A stretch of 64,000 bases of DNA, taken from contig URSG01000002.1 in NCBI GenBank assembly GCA_900550565.1, positions 13,308 to 77,307 on the forward strand. The letters are read 5' to 3'. The notes below the pieces were generated by a model that saw only the letters and a list, made by a program, of their open reading frames with translations, was not told the origin of the DNA and searched no databases. Position 1 is the first letter of the stretch, and the number at the start of each line of letters is the position of its first letter. This document shows, piece by piece, positions 1 through 9,397 of the stretch. Source of the DNA: an uncultured Rickettsiales bacterium. Its GTDB lineage: Bacteria > Pseudomonadota > Alphaproteobacteria > Rs-D84. The position numbers and the translations under genes were made by a program.

Positions 1-76
1 ATGTGCAAAAAATACAACTGCGCGTTTAGTCATATTGAGATCCTAGCCGAAATTTGCGCTTTTTCAAGCGTTTTTG

Positions 77-784
77 TTAAAAATATTGGTGTAATTGCGC
101 GCCATTGACCGCCAGCCAGCGTTTTGCGCGCCCCACCCCATCGCCATACAGCGCGGCAACCGTCGCCCAAAATTCTGGCGAGTGATTCATATGCACACGG
201 TGCGCCAATTCGTGCATCACGACATAGCGCATCACATCAGACGGCGCAAACGCCAACCGCCACGAAAAAGAAATCGTCCCGGTTGACGAACAACTGCCCC
301 AGCGACTGGTTGTGTCGCGCACCGCAATTCGTGTCGGCCACAGTTCGCGTGGCGCAGTCTTTATCATCGCACGCACAGCGACCGCAAATTCCGCCTTTAT
401 AAAATCGCGCACGCGACGTTCAAACATATCGGCATCACCACCAACGGTCAACACCCAACCGTCGTCTGTACAGACCAGTTTATTAGAACGCTGTCCCGGC
501 GTATGCATCAACGTGACACGCCGTCCCAAAAATTCAATCGTGCCACCCGGGCGCACGTGCGACTTTTCAGGCGCGGCCGCAAAAATACGTTCCAGCCACC
601 TGCGCTTTTGTTCCATAAAATGCACCGCAGACCCCGTTGTCGTCAACCACGGTTTTGAAATATGAATCGCGCGACTGGGACGCGTTTTTGGACGCAATGT
701 GATATTACGCAACCCACGACGCGTTTCAATTATAACGGGTATATGTTCACCCCACGATGTAATAAATTCCGAATCACCAGACAT
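77..784 (-). CDS. YgjP-type (DUF45) zinc metallopeptidase
   Basis: A 235-residue protein of the YgjP/DUF45 metallopeptidase family. The zinc site is HELAH at residues 191-195, followed by NHSPEFW, whose His201 is the expected third ligand. Spacing and flanking residues match the SprT/YgjP pattern HELAH-x5-NHSxxFW. There is no signal peptide, so it is probably cytoplasmic. It starts 6 bp after the transketolase stop codon and is probably translated from the same mRNA. The substrate is unknown for the family, so only the fold and metal site are claimed. The 76 bases before its stop codon hold no gene I can support. Confidence 0.85.
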   Translation of the reverse strand: MSGDSEFITSWGEHIPVIIETRRGLRNITLRPKTRPSRAIHISKPWLTTTGSAVHFMEQKRRWLERIFAAAPEKSHVRPGGTIEFLGRRVTLMHTPGQRSNKLVCTDDGWVLTVGGDADMFERRVRDFIKAEFAVAVRAMIKTAPRELWPTRIAVRDTTSRWGSCSSTGTISFSWRLAFAPSDVMRYVVMHELAHRVHMNHSPEFWATVAALYGDGVGRAKRWLAVNGAQLHQYF

Positions 785-790
785 AACGCG

Positions 791-2575
791 CTATTTCATT
801 TTTTTGATAATATCTGCTGCGATTGCATCTGCATCAAAGCCCATTTCGCGATAAACCACATCGCCCGGCCCAGACAAACCGAATCGGTCAACGCCAACAA
901 CCGCATCGGCAAATTCAAACCACGGCGCAGACGCCGCCGCCTCTATTGCGACAACGAATCCACGTAAAATCTTTTTCTTGTATTTATCGTCTTGGGCGCG
1001 GAATCCAGAAACAGACGGGACACTGACCACCTGGACATCTGGGCCGATTATTTGCGCAACCGCCACCGCCAGTGGCACTTCGCTGCCAGTAGCCAAAATC
1101 GTCACACAAACGCGACGCGTTGCCGCCGGGAAAATAACATACCCACCGCGTGAAATATCAGCATTTTCTGGGGTTGGAATTTGTTTTATTTTCTGACGCG
1201 ATAAAATCAAACACGACGGACAATTTGTATCAGACACCGCACTGCGCCAGGCGTATGCCACCTCGGCCCCGTTGCACGGGCGAAAAACATTTAAGTGCGG
1301 AATCAAACGCAACGACGGCAACTGTTCAACTGGTTCGTGCGTTGGGCCATCTGGGCCGACACAAACGCTGTCGTGTGAAAAGACATAAATTACCGGCAAC
1401 CCAGACATCGCCGCAATACGAATCGCCGGCCGCAAATAATCACTGAACACCAAGAACGTAGAACCATACGGTCGCAACCCCACCGCCGCCATTCCGTTCA
1501 TAATCGCACCCATCGCGTGTTCGCGCACACCATAGTTTATAAAATTACCGGTAAAATCATCTGGGGTAATATCGCGATGTGCGGCCGTCTTGGCATTTGT
1601 ATTATGCGCCAAATCCGCACTGCCCCCAACCAACCGAACGCCGGCCGCAATCATAGACTGCAAATAAATCCCAGACAATTCACGTGTTGAAATATCTGTC
1701 TGGCAATCCAGTGTCGGCATATCAGCAACGCTGACATCGGGCTGATTCATAATATATTTTGCGCGCGCGTCGCGACCCACACCGGCCCACAGCAAATCGC
1801 CAGAAACAGACATATATTCAGAAATCAATTCTTGCAATTCATCATCAGACAACGCCAATCCGTGCGCCGCCGCCGTGCCGGCCACACTGGCCCCTGCGCC
1901 AATAACATCGCGACACCGAATAAATGTTGGCGCATCAGACGATGTCGCCATATCCAACGCCGTGCACAGCGCGTTAAAATTATCCCCAGAAACCGCAGTT
2001 GTCCGCCACCCAGACGCACGCATACGCGCCGACACATCAACATCAGTCAACGCCACGCCGTCAATCGTGATACCGTTATCGTCCCACAGTAAAACCAAAT
2101 TATTTAACCTGTATCGGCCTGCGAACGCAATCGCCTCGGCTGCGACACCTTCGGATAAATCGCCGTCGCCACACAGACAATACACCATTTCGTCCGAGCC
2201 TTGGATTTTTGCCGCCAATGCCATACCGACTGCATTTCCAACGCCCTGGCCCAGTGGTCCTGTCGTCGCCATAACGCCATCAATTCCATATTCTGGGTGT
2301 CCAGGCAAACCGCCAACTGTGCGAAATGTTTTCAAATCCCCGATGTCATATCCGGCCAACTTTAACGTGGCGTATAACATCGCACTGCCGTGGCCCGCAG
2401 ACAGCACAAATTTATCACGCCCAGGACGCAAAAAATTTGCATAAATTGTTGTGATAATATTCGCCGCGCCCAGGATAATTCCAACGTGTCCAGACCGTGC
2501 GCAACGCACCATATCCAACGCGTATGCGCGGACACTGCGTGACATTTCTGCTAATTGTTTGGCATCAAATCTCAT
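791..2575 (-). CDS. tkt: Transketolase
   Basis: A thiamine-diphosphate enzyme of the non-oxidative pentose phosphate pathway that moves two-carbon units between sugar phosphates. N-terminal motifs include SGH, LSAGHGS, TTGPLGQG and the TPP/Mg motif GDGDLSEG...DDN. The pyrimidine-binding domain has GGSADLA, YGVREHAMG, DGPTHEPVEQ and LSRQ, and the C-terminal domain has ATGSEV. At 594 residues it is shorter than the roughly 660 of E. coli Tkt, mainly because the linker after the TPP domain is reduced. The usual SGHPG reads SGHVG. The ATG at 2575 aligns with the family N-terminus. The gene diverges from rnhA. Confidence 0.95.
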   Translation of the reverse strand: MRFDAKQLAEMSRSVRAYALDMVRCARSGHVGIILGAANIITTIYANFLRPGRDKFVLSAGHGSAMLYATLKLAGYDIGDLKTFRTVGGLPGHPEYGIDGVMATTGPLGQGVGNAVGMALAAKIQGSDEMVYCLCGDGDLSEGVAAEAIAFAGRYRLNNLVLLWDDNGITIDGVALTDVDVSARMRASGWRTTAVSGDNFNALCTALDMATSSDAPTFIRCRDVIGAGASVAGTAAAHGLALSDDELQELISEYMSVSGDLLWAGVGRDARAKYIMNQPDVSVADMPTLDCQTDISTRELSGIYLQSMIAAGVRLVGGSADLAHNTNAKTAAHRDITPDDFTGNFINYGVREHAMGAIMNGMAAVGLRPYGSTFLVFSDYLRPAIRIAAMSGLPVIYVFSHDSVCVGPDGPTHEPVEQLPSLRLIPHLNVFRPCNGAEVAYAWRSAVSDTNCPSCLILSRQKIKQIPTPENADISRGGYVIFPAATRRVCVTILATGSEVPLAVAVAQIIGPDVQVVSVPSVSGFRAQDDKYKKKILRGFVVAIEAAASAPWFEFADAVVGVDRFGLSGPGDVVYREMGFDADAIAADIIKKMK

Positions 2576-2583
2576 TTTATGAT

Positions 2584-2589
2584 ATTATA
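2584..2589 (-). promoter_or_regulatory. -10 box abutting the tkt start codon
   Basis: A perfect TATAAT on the minus strand lies only 8 nt before the tkt ATG, and no Shine-Dalgarno sequence is present, which suggests a leaderless mRNA. I see no good -35 box at 16-18 bp, so this call is weaker than the other leaderless promoters in the window. Confidence 0.45.
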
Positions 2590-2611
2590 TCACAAAACAA
2601 GGTTAAATAAA

Positions 2612-3040
2612 ATGTTAAAAATTTGGACAGACGGCAGTTGCCTTGGCAACCCTGGCCCGGGCGGATGGGCATTTGTTGCGACCGACGGCAAAAACGTCGC
2701 AGAACGCAGTGGTGGCGAATCAAACACAACCAACAATCGTATGGAATTGACGGCGGTAATTCGCGCCCTGACTGCGGCACGCAGACACAGCGAAATTGAA
2801 TTACACACCGACAGTCAATATGTAAAAAACGGTATGCAATCCTGGATAAAAAATTGGAAGAAAAATAATTGGCGCACCGCGGGTAAAAAACCGGTCAAAA
2901 ATCAAGACCTGTGGATACAACTGGACGAATTATCAAACACAATAAAGATTCATTGGCATTGGGTTCGCGGCCACAACGGAAATGAATTTAATGAACGCTG
3001 TGACGAACTGGCACGCACCGCCGCAGAACGCCTGAAATAA
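2612..3040 (+). CDS. rnhA: Ribonuclease HI
   Basis: A 142-residue RNase H that degrades the RNA strand of RNA-DNA hybrids. The conserved acidic residues are visible in IWTDGSCLGNPGPGGW, NRMELTA, HTDSQYV and the C-terminal CDELA. The HWHWVRGHNGNEFNERCD segment is the usual basic and His-loop region. I chose the ATG at 2612 because it aligns with the family N-terminus and has AAGG about 9 nt upstream; an in-frame upstream extension exists but does not match the family. It is single-cistron, divergent from tkt, and ends in a terminator shared with rlmE. Confidence 0.95.
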   Translation: MLKIWTDGSCLGNPGPGGWAFVATDGKNVAERSGGESNTTNNRMELTAVIRALTAARRHSEIELHTDSQYVKNGMQSWIKNWKKNNWRTAGKKPVKNQDLWIQLDELSNTIKIHWHWVRGHNGNEFNERCDELARTAAERLK

Positions 3041-3042
3041 AC

Positions 3043-3063
3043 AACCGTCCAAATTGGGCGGTT
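3043..3063. terminator. Bidirectional terminator between rnhA and rlmE
   Basis: An 8-bp stem with one G-T pair and a 5-nt loop is followed by a T-rich stretch. It sits between two convergent genes. Confidence 0.75.
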
Positions 3064-3068
3064 ATCTT

Positions 3069-3728
3069 TTATCCACGAAATCCCATTGCAACAATGAACA
3101 TTTCCACACTGTCCTTGCGCGAGGCAGGCGGTTTTATATGATGCACGATTTCAAACTTCGTCTTTATCTGTTTTATCAGTTCCCCTGTTGTGCCACCAGT
3201 GAACGATTTTACAACCATCGTGCCACCTGGCTTTAATGCGCGCTGTGCGAAATCAAACGCGTATTCCAGCAACACCATTTGGCGCAAATGGTCCGTCTTT
3301 TTATGGCCGACTGTATTTGGTGCCATATCAGACAAGACGACATCAACCGTGCCATTTTGCGTTGCGTCCACGGGCAGATTTAATTTCTGGACCAACCAAT
3401 CCAGCGCAGCGTCCGTTGTAAAATCACCTTGGTAAAATTCCACACCTGGAATCGGCGTTATTTCCAACAAATCCATTGCAAACACGCGCGACCGCGGATA
3501 TTGACGCGTGACATACTGCGTCCACGAACCCGGTGCCGCGCCCAGGTCAACTACAACCTGGCCATTTTTCAAGAAATGAAATCTTTCGTCCATTTCTATC
3601 AATTTATATGCCGCGCGTGCGCGATACCCATCGCGATGTGCGCGCGCGACATACGGGTCCGTCGCCTGGCGTTGCAACCACGCGACCGATGATTTTCGTG
3701 CAGCAATTTTTTTATTTAATATTTTCAT
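3069..3728 (-). CDS. rlmE: 23S rRNA 2'-O-ribose methyltransferase RlmE (FtsJ/RrmJ)
   Basis: A SAM-dependent Rossmann methyltransferase that modifies U2552 in the A-loop of 23S rRNA in the family. The SAM motif VDLGAAPGSWTQYV begins near residue 60. The K-D-K-E catalytic tetrad can be placed at the Lys of AAYKL, the Asp of LSDMAPN, the Lys of VVKSF and the Glu of SVEMF. Its 219 residues are normal for RlmE. It is the last gene of an apparent uvrA - SRP M-domain - rlmE unit, 21 bp after the preceding stop, with only a poor ribosome binding site. Confidence 0.93.
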   Translation of the reverse strand: MKILNKKIAARKSSVAWLQRQATDPYVARAHRDGYRARAAYKLIEMDERFHFLKNGQVVVDLGAAPGSWTQYVTRQYPRSRVFAMDLLEITPIPGVEFYQGDFTTDAALDWLVQKLNLPVDATQNGTVDVVLSDMAPNTVGHKKTDHLRQMVLLEYAFDFAQRALKPGGTMVVKSFTGGTTGELIKQIKTKFEIVHHIKPPASRKDSVEMFIVAMGFRG

Positions 3729-3749
3729 ATCACTGTAATTTCACAGACC

Positions 3750-4250
3750 CTAGTTGCCCTGCTTTTTCATACGTTCCATAATGGCTTCCATACCACCCAT
3801 ACGTTGCACCATTGCCATTTGCTGGCGCATTTTGCTGTATTGTTTGATGATATGTTCCACATCGCGCACCGTACAGCCGGCTGTTTCGGCGATACGTGCC
3901 TTGGCATTGGCAAATACTTTTTCTGGTTCTGCACGTTCCGCAGGTGTCATCGCTTCTAATATTTTAATTTGTGCATCAACACTGCCGTCTTTGATTTTTT
4001 CCTTCATCGCAGACACCGCGCCAGACATTCCCGGCACCATTTTCAACAGACCGCTAAAATTGCTCATTTTTTTAATCTGTTTTAATTGGGCCAACATATC
4101 GTTCATATCAAACTGGCCCGACATCATACGTTGGGCAGTTTCCTTCATACCAGACGGCATTTTTTCTTCCATCTGTTTTAATTCTTTCTCGCTCAGTGTT
4201 GCGTCATCTGTTTTGACCGTTTCTTGTTTCTTTTTGCCAAAGCCGAACAT
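3750..4250 (-). CDS. Stand-alone SRP54/Ffh M-domain protein
   Basis: This 166-residue protein aligns with only the C-terminal M domain of Ffh. The typical FDMNDMLAQLKQIKKM start, the Met-rich helices, LLKMVPGM, the MTPAERAEPE hinge and the DVEHIIKQY...M helix are all present. There is no N or G (GTPase) domain. In Ffh the RNA-binding turn reads RRRIAxGSG; here it is RIAETAG, so SRP RNA contacts may be altered. The N-terminal tail is FGFGKKK plus an acidic segment. A strong AAGGAGTG ribosome binding site precedes the ATG, 28 bp after the uvrA stop. It could work with a separate full Ffh, or be half of a split Ffh; the window cannot decide. Confidence 0.8.
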   Translation of the reverse strand: MFGFGKKKQETVKTDDATLSEKELKQMEEKMPSGMKETAQRMMSGQFDMNDMLAQLKQIKKMSNFSGLLKMVPGMSGAVSAMKEKIKDGSVDAQIKILEAMTPAERAEPEKVFANAKARIAETAGCTVRDVEHIIKQYSKMRQQMAMVQRMGGMEAIMERMKKQGN

Positions 4251-4278
4251 TTTTCACTCCTTATGTTTTATTTATATA

Positions 4279-7137
4279 TTATTTGCCAATTTGCGATTTG
4301 TCCAGATACCGACGCAAATATTTTCCTGTCACAGATTCTGGGACGGCGGCAACCTGCTCTGGCGTGCCAGTGGCAATCACGCGTCCGCCATCTGCGCCCC
4401 CAGTTGGCCCCAGGTCAATTACCCAATCTGCCGTTTTTATCACGTCCAGATTGTGTTCTATTACGATAACAGTGTTTCCTGCGTCAACCAATTCGTGCAA
4501 CACAGACAGCAACATTTTTATATCTTCAAAATGCAAACCCGTTGTTGGTTCATCCAGAATATAAATCGTTTGCCCCGTGCTGCGTGAAGCCAATTCTTTG
4601 GACAATTTGATACGTTGCGCCTCGCCCCCGGACAGGTCAAGCGAACTCTGCCCCAGTTTGATGTAATCCAGTCCTACGCGTTTTAACAATTCCAGTTTGC
4701 GCGAAATCTGTGGGACATTGATGAACAGATGATACGCTTCGTCCACGGTCATATTCAGCACATCTGCGATTGATTTGCCCTTGTATTTAACGGCCAATGT
4801 TTCTTCGTTATAGCGCGCGCCGTGACATTTATCGCATTCCACATACACATCGGCCAAGAAATTCATTTCAATTTTTATCTGGCCATCACCCTGACACGCC
4901 TCGCAGCGGCCACCTTTGACATTGAACGAAAAACGCCCAGACGTGTATCCACGGGCCTTGGCCTCGGGCAGACCGGCAAAGAAATCACGAATATTTGAAA
5001 ACACACCTGTATATGTTGCCGGATTACTGCGCGGACTGCGTCCGATTGGCGACTGGTCAATATCAACGACCTTGTCCACATTTTCCATACCACGAATAAT
5101 ATCGTGCGGACACATTTCAATCTTGGAATTATACAACGCGCGCATCAGTGCCGGATATAAAGTATCCAACAACAACGTAGATTTCCCAGACCCAGACACG
5201 CCCGTCAACGCGATAAATTTACCCAACGGGAATTCAACATCAATGTTTTTCAGATTATTTCCACGCGCCCCCGTAATAGTGATTGACCGCCCATTACCAC
5301 TGCGCCGTTTTTTTGGCACATCAATCCGACGTTTGCCCGTCAAATATTGCGCCGTCAATGAATCCTTGGATTTCATCACCTGTTGCGGCGTCCCGGCGGC
5401 AACAACATTACCACCATTTACACCTGCGCCACGTCCAATATCAATCAGATAATCTGCGGCACGCATTGCGTCTTCGTCGTGTTCAACAACGATGACCGTG
5501 TTATCTTTGTCACGCAACATTTTCAGCGTGTCCAGTAATTTATCATTATCGCTTTGGTGCAAACCGATTGACGGTTCGTCCAAAACATACAACACCCCAG
5601 ACAGCCCACTGCCAATTTGCGACGCCAGACGAATACGTTGCGCCTCGCCCCCGGACAGAGTCCCAGCCATACGCGACAACGTCAAATACCCCAGACCGAC
5701 GTTCTGTAAAAATTGCAACCGCGACGTGATTTCACGCAAAATTACACGTGCAATATCGTTTTCTTTTTGGGTCAGATGATTAGGCAAATCGGTGAACCAT
5801 TTCAGCGATTCGTCCACCGCCAAATCACACGCGTCCATAATATCAAAACCATTGATTTTGACACACAACGCCTGGATATTCAGACGTTTGCCGTGACACA
5901 TCGGACACGGTTTTTCAGACTGGTATTTCGCCAGTTCTGCCTTCATCGCATCAGATTCCGATTCGCGCCAACGACGTTCAATATTTGGGATTACACCCTC
6001 GTACGGTTTTTCATACACAAAACCGTTCCAGTTTATCTTTATCGGGTCATCGCCACTGCCATACAGGATTAAATTCTTTTGTTCCGCCGTCAGGGTGTGC
6101 CACGGTTTGGACAACGGGATTTTATATTTTTTATGCAACGCGTCCAACAGATGTTCAAACTGGCTTAACATTCCGCCACGCGACCACGGCGCAATCGCCC
6201 CGTTTAAAATTGACTTTGACGGGTCTGGCACCACCAGGTCTGGGGACATATTTAATTGAACCCCCAATCCGTCGCACGCCGGACACGCACCCAATGGCGC
6301 ATTAAACGAAAACAGACGTGGTTCTATTTTTGGCACGGTAAAACCACTGACCGGGCACGCATAGTTTTGCGAATACAGCGTATCTTCGTTCGTATCCAAA
6401 CGGCGCACCAACACCGAACCCGGCACCAAACGCAACGCCCCCTCAAACGACGCATACATACGACTGCGAAATTCGTCTGTGGCGTCATTATCAGCCCCAG
6501 ACGCCGGCATCGCCAGGCGGTCAACAATCACAAAGATATTATGTTTTTTATTTTTATCCAACGCCGGAACAGACGCCAAATCATACAATTCGCCATCAAT
6601 TATCGCGCGCTGGTATCCCTGTTTTATCAAGAACGCAATTTCTTTTTTATATTCGCCTTTGCGTTCACGCACCAGTGGTGCCAGAATATAAATTCGCGTC
6701 CCAGCCGGAATTTTCATTGTCCAATCAACCATTTCGGCAATCGTCTGGGATTTAATCGGCAATCCCGTCACCGGGGAATGCGGCACCCCAATACGCGCCC
6801 ACAACAAACGCAGATAATCATAAATTTCGGTCACCGTTCCGACCGTTGAGCGCGGATTTTTTGATGTCGTTTTTTGTTCAATAGAAATCGCCGGGGCCAG
6901 CCCTTCTATCAAATCAACATCGGGCTTTTTCTGCATATCCAAGAACTGGCGCGCATACGACGACAGCGATTCAACATAACGGCGTTGTCCTTCGGCATAA
7001 ATTGTATTAAACGCCAGTGACGATTTTCCAGACCCGGACACGCCAGTCAAGACCACCAATTTGTTTTTTGGTATGTCTAAATCAATATTTTTAAGATTGT
7101 TTTCGCGTGCGCCGCGAATTTTAATTATTCCACTCAT
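4279..7137 (-). CDS. uvrA: Excinuclease ABC subunit A
   Basis: A 952-residue DNA damage recognition ATPase of nucleotide excision repair, close to the usual 940. It has two ABC modules: Walker [11 protein letters not shown] near residue 32 and a second [11 protein letters not shown] in the C-terminal half. Two LSGGEAQRI signatures and two ILDEP/VLDEP Walker B motifs are present. Zn-binding pairs CPACDG, CPMCHG, CEACQG and CDKCHG are intact, as is the [19 protein letters not shown] segment typical of UvrA. No uvrB or uvrC is nearby. Confidence 0.97.
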   Translation of the reverse strand: MSGIIKIRGARENNLKNIDLDIPKNKLVVLTGVSGSGKSSLAFNTIYAEGQRRYVESLSSYARQFLDMQKKPDVDLIEGLAPAISIEQKTTSKNPRSTVGTVTEIYDYLRLLWARIGVPHSPVTGLPIKSQTIAEMVDWTMKIPAGTRIYILAPLVRERKGEYKKEIAFLIKQGYQRAIIDGELYDLASVPALDKNKKHNIFVIVDRLAMPASGADNDATDEFRSRMYASFEGALRLVPGSVLVRRLDTNEDTLYSQNYACPVSGFTVPKIEPRLFSFNAPLGACPACDGLGVQLNMSPDLVVPDPSKSILNGAIAPWSRGGMLSQFEHLLDALHKKYKIPLSKPWHTLTAEQKNLILYGSGDDPIKINWNGFVYEKPYEGVIPNIERRWRESESDAMKAELAKYQSEKPCPMCHGKRLNIQALCVKINGFDIMDACDLAVDESLKWFTDLPNHLTQKENDIARVILREITSRLQFLQNVGLGYLTLSRMAGTLSGGEAQRIRLASQIGSGLSGVLYVLDEPSIGLHQSDNDKLLDTLKMLRDKDNTVIVVEHDEDAMRAADYLIDIGRGAGVNGGNVVAAGTPQQVMKSKDSLTAQYLTGKRRIDVPKKRRSGNGRSITITGARGNNLKNIDVEFPLGKFIALTGVSGSGKSTLLLDTLYPALMRALYNSKIEMCPHDIIRGMENVDKVVDIDQSPIGRSPRSNPATYTGVFSNIRDFFAGLPEAKARGYTSGRFSFNVKGGRCEACQGDGQIKIEMNFLADVYVECDKCHGARYNEETLAVKYKGKSIADVLNMTVDEAYHLFINVPQISRKLELLKRVGLDYIKLGQSSLDLSGGEAQRIKLSKELASRSTGQTIYILDEPTTGLHFEDIKMLLSVLHELVDAGNTVIVIEHNLDVIKTADWVIDLGPTGGADGGRVIATGTPEQVAAVPESVTGKYLRRYLDKSQIGK

Positions 7138-7144
7138 AAATTCT

Positions 7145-7172
7145 AATATAGAAAAAATATTAAAAATTGCAA
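7145..7172 (-). promoter_or_regulatory. uvrA promoter fused to its start codon
   Basis: TTGCAA (7167-7172), a 16-bp spacer and TATATT (7145-7150) lie on the minus strand. Only 7 nt separate the -10 box from the uvrA ATG, and there is no Shine-Dalgarno sequence. A leaderless transcript is inferred. I did not recognise an SOS box. Confidence 0.6.
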
Positions 7173-7177
7173 TAGAA

Positions 7178-7199
7178 AGGGCGAAATTTCTTTCGCCCT
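7178..7199. terminator. Terminator after rodZ
   Basis: A perfect 9-bp stem (AGGGCGAAA/TTTCGCCCT) with a 4-nt loop, immediately downstream of rodZ on the minus strand. Confidence 0.65.
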
Positions 7200-7209
7200 G
7201 AACATAACA

Positions 7210-8061
7210 TTATTCCTCGCTGGGAACATTTGGCATCAGTTTTTCTGGACTTAAATCAATCCCAGATTTACGCACGTGTGCCGCGCCAACCTTTGGTGCC
7301 AACTTTCCGTTCACCCAAACATCTACGCCACCGGCATTACCAAATATCGCCTTGGTATTTGTGCCAGACGGAACATAAAACACGTCGCCCGGAACCAACA
7401 CGCGACTGAATACCGTGTTTCCACGTTCATCTTCTACTTTGACCCAGGATTCATCAATGGCCTGTAAAATAACATTGGCATTGTTACGATTGTCCACGCC
7501 AAAGCGTTCACGAACCGCAATCGTATAGGCCGGTTCAGCAACCGTTGCAACGACTGGCGCTTCGTCTGATACAACCTTGTCATCGGATTTAATGCCACTG
7601 ATAATTGCGATTGTCGCAACCAGCAAAATAATCGCCACCACCGCGCCGGCGAACCATATCCAATGCGCACGAATAAATTGCGCGACATTACGCAACACCG
7701 TTTTAAATGACGCCCCCGACACAGGCACATCGCACGTTGTCGCCTCGTCCCCAGGTTCGTCCTTGTCAGAATGAACCTGGCATTCATCGCCCAGGCCCAT
7801 TTCGCGTTTTAACTTTGTCACGATTTCATCTGGATTCAGTCCCAATTCCATCGCGTAATTACGCGCAAAGCCCAAAACATATACCGGTTCTGGCAACGCG
7901 CCATAGTCGCCATCTTCCAGTGCCTGCAAGAATTCTTCGCGAATACACAACAATTTAGAAATTGTTTGAATTTCACGCTTGCGACGACCAGTTGTTCGTG
8001 CATTACGCAAAATTTCGCCAACTGTTATTTCAATCTGTGTTTCTGTATTATTATCGTTCAT
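7210..8061 (-). CDS. rodZ: RodZ-like cell-shape protein (HTH, one TM, DUF4115)
   Basis: A 283-residue protein with the RodZ architecture. A cytoplasmic helix-turn-helix covers about residues 10-85 (GEILRNAR...ISKLLCIREEFLQALEDGDYGALP, then VYVLGFARNYAMELGL). A single TM helix (HWIWFAGAVVAIILLVATI) lies near residue 150, and a periplasmic DUF4115 domain (ESWVKVEDERGNTVFSRVLVPGD...VWVNGK) ends the protein. RodZ tethers MreB filaments to the elongasome. The gene starts 29 bp after the dus stop codon and is probably cotranscribed with it. No mreB is in the window. Confidence 0.85.
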   Translation of the reverse strand: MNDNNTETQIEITVGEILRNARTTGRRKREIQTISKLLCIREEFLQALEDGDYGALPEPVYVLGFARNYAMELGLNPDEIVTKLKREMGLGDECQVHSDKDEPGDEATTCDVPVSGASFKTVLRNVAQFIRAHWIWFAGAVVAIILLVATIAIISGIKSDDKVVSDEAPVVATVAEPAYTIAVRERFGVDNRNNANVILQAIDESWVKVEDERGNTVFSRVLVPGDVFYVPSGTNTKAIFGNAGGVDVWVNGKLAPKVGAAHVRKSGIDLSPEKLMPNVPSEE

Positions 8062-8090
8062 ATTTCTTTATCCCTTGTTGCACCTTGCTA

Positions 8091-9023
8091 TCATAAACCT
8101 ATATTTTGCGACCCGCAACCCCAAAATTCACGAATTGCGTCACGCAACGCGTCCGCATCTGTGATTTGATTGACGCGAATACGAAATTCAGACGAATTTG
8201 GCAACCCCGACGAATACCACGCCGCGTGCTTGCGAAACATCGGAACTGCGACCGACGCACCATAATATTCAATCGCATATTGCAAATGTTTCAGCACTAT
8301 CTCGCCCACATTTTTTGGCGCGCAATCGTGTCCTGCGATTTGCCCCAGGACCCACGGCCGTCCCAATATTGCGCGTCCAACCATTACCCCCGCATAGCCC
8401 AGTTTTTCCATATTCTGGGCATCTTGGGCGGTGGCAATATCACCGTTTGCAATAATCGGAATTGGGGCGTCTGACACGTCTGGGTGTACCGCCGGCCCAA
8501 CATATAACTGGGCGCGTGTTCGTCCGTGCAGGGTTGCAAAACGCACGCCAGAATCCGCAGCAATTTGCACCAGTTCACGCCAGTCACGATGTGCGTCGTC
8601 CCACCCCAGGCGTGTTTTAATTGACACCGGAATATCCACCGCACGCACCACCGCCGACATTATTTTCCCGGCTAACGTATGATCGCGCATTAAAAACGCC
8701 CCGGCACCGGCACGCGTTGCGACCTTTGGCACAGGACAGCCCATATTTATATCAATCCACCGTGCGCCATTATCCTGTAATATACGCGCCGCGTCCGCCA
8801 TCAGTGACACACCTGCGCCGAAAATCTGGGCGCCGACGTGTCCCTCGTCCATATAAGAATCAAAATTACGCAGACAGTTTTTATGCGCCCCAACCAACGA
8901 ATGACACGAAATCATTTCTGTCACCAATGGCGCATCTGGCGCGAACGCGCGCAAGACCCGACGAAACGGTTTGTCGGTAATTCCAGCCAATGGCGCAGCA
9001 AAAATTTGATTATCACTAAACAT
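8091..9023 (-). CDS. dus: tRNA-dihydrouridine synthase, DusB-like
   Basis: A 310-residue FMN-dependent enzyme that reduces uridine to dihydrouridine in tRNA D-loops. It shows the family start APLAGITDKPFR, the GCPVPKV active-site Cys motif, SIKTRLGWDD, the HGRTRAQLY motif, IIANGDI and MVGRAILGRPW. I start it at the ATG at 9023, which begins MFSDNQIF just before the conserved APLAG; upstream in-frame sequence does not resemble Dus and overlaps the divergent promoter. Which U it modifies cannot be read from sequence. Confidence 0.92.
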   Translation of the reverse strand: MFSDNQIFAAPLAGITDKPFRRVLRAFAPDAPLVTEMISCHSLVGAHKNCLRNFDSYMDEGHVGAQIFGAGVSLMADAARILQDNGARWIDINMGCPVPKVATRAGAGAFLMRDHTLAGKIMSAVVRAVDIPVSIKTRLGWDDAHRDWRELVQIAADSGVRFATLHGRTRAQLYVGPAVHPDVSDAPIPIIANGDIATAQDAQNMEKLGYAGVMVGRAILGRPWVLGQIAGHDCAPKNVGEIVLKHLQYAIEYYGASVAVPMFRKHAAWYSSGLPNSSEFRIRVNQITDADALRDAIREFWGCGSQNIGL

Positions 9024-9035
9024 TTGTGATATAAT
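9006..9035 (+). promoter_or_regulatory. ftsB-like promoter, leaderless
   Basis: TTGATT (9006-9011), an 18-bp spacer and a perfect TATAAT (9030-9035) are followed by 7 nt and the ATG at 9043. No Shine-Dalgarno sequence is present, so transcription probably begins at the start codon. Confidence 0.65.
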
Positions 9036-9059
9036 GACATCTATGAAGGAAAAAATCAA
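9031..9059 (-). promoter_or_regulatory. dus promoter, leaderless
   Basis: TTGATT (9054-9059), a 17-bp spacer and CATTAT (9031-9036) lie on the minus strand. The -10 box ends 7 nt before the dus ATG, with no ribosome binding site. It interlocks with the divergent ftsB-like promoter. Confidence 0.55.
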
Positions 9060-9369
9060 AAATTTATTTAGTTTTCTTGGGCGCGCCTGGGGTGCCAGTT
9101 GGCGTGGCAAGGCCGGGATTCTGGCGACTGCGTTCGCGCTGTTTATGTTTGTGCGCATTTTCTGGGGTGCGGTCAATGTCCAAAATTTCGTTATAAACAT
9201 CTGGCGATTGAACAATGAACAAACACAACTGGCCACGGAACAGGCAAAACTGGACGCACTGAACCGTCATATTGACCTGTTGCAATCTTACAGTCCCGAC
9301 TACGTAGAAGAACTGGGGTTAAAATACCTGAATATCGGCGACGCACAATTCAAGATTTTAAAGATATAA
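9043..9369 (+). CDS. FtsB/DivIC-like septum formation initiator
   Basis: A 108-residue single-pass membrane protein. It has a short cytoplasmic N-terminus, a TM helix around residues 25-45 (AGILATAFALFMFVRIFW) and a periplasmic coiled coil rich in Gln, Leu and Glu (LNNEQTQLATEQAKLDAL). It ends in a conserved-looking segment SPDYVEELGLKYLNIGDAQF. This is the layout of FtsB, which joins FtsL and FtsQ in the divisome. I chose the ATG at 9043 over the one at 9034 because the latter lies inside the -10 box. Primary sequence is divergent, so the assignment rests on architecture and the C-terminal motif. Confidence 0.7.
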   Translation: MKEKIKNLFSFLGRAWGASWRGKAGILATAFALFMFVRIFWGAVNVQNFVINIWRLNNEQTQLATEQAKLDALNRHIDLLQSYSPDYVEELGLKYLNIGDAQFKILKI

Positions 9370-9372
9370 AAA

Positions 9373-9391
9373 ATCCCCGTTTTACGGGGAT
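9373..9391. terminator. Bidirectional terminator, ftsB-like/tspO
   Basis: A TCCCCGT/ACGGGGA stem with a TTT loop is followed by a T-rich run on the plus strand. It lies between two convergent genes. Confidence 0.8.
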
Positions 9392-9397
9392 AGTTTT

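Noticed and set aside
1..76. A 35-codon plus-strand ORF at the window start
   Set aside because: It overlaps the 3' end of the YgjP-type gene, has no visible upstream signals, and shows no recognisable sequence.
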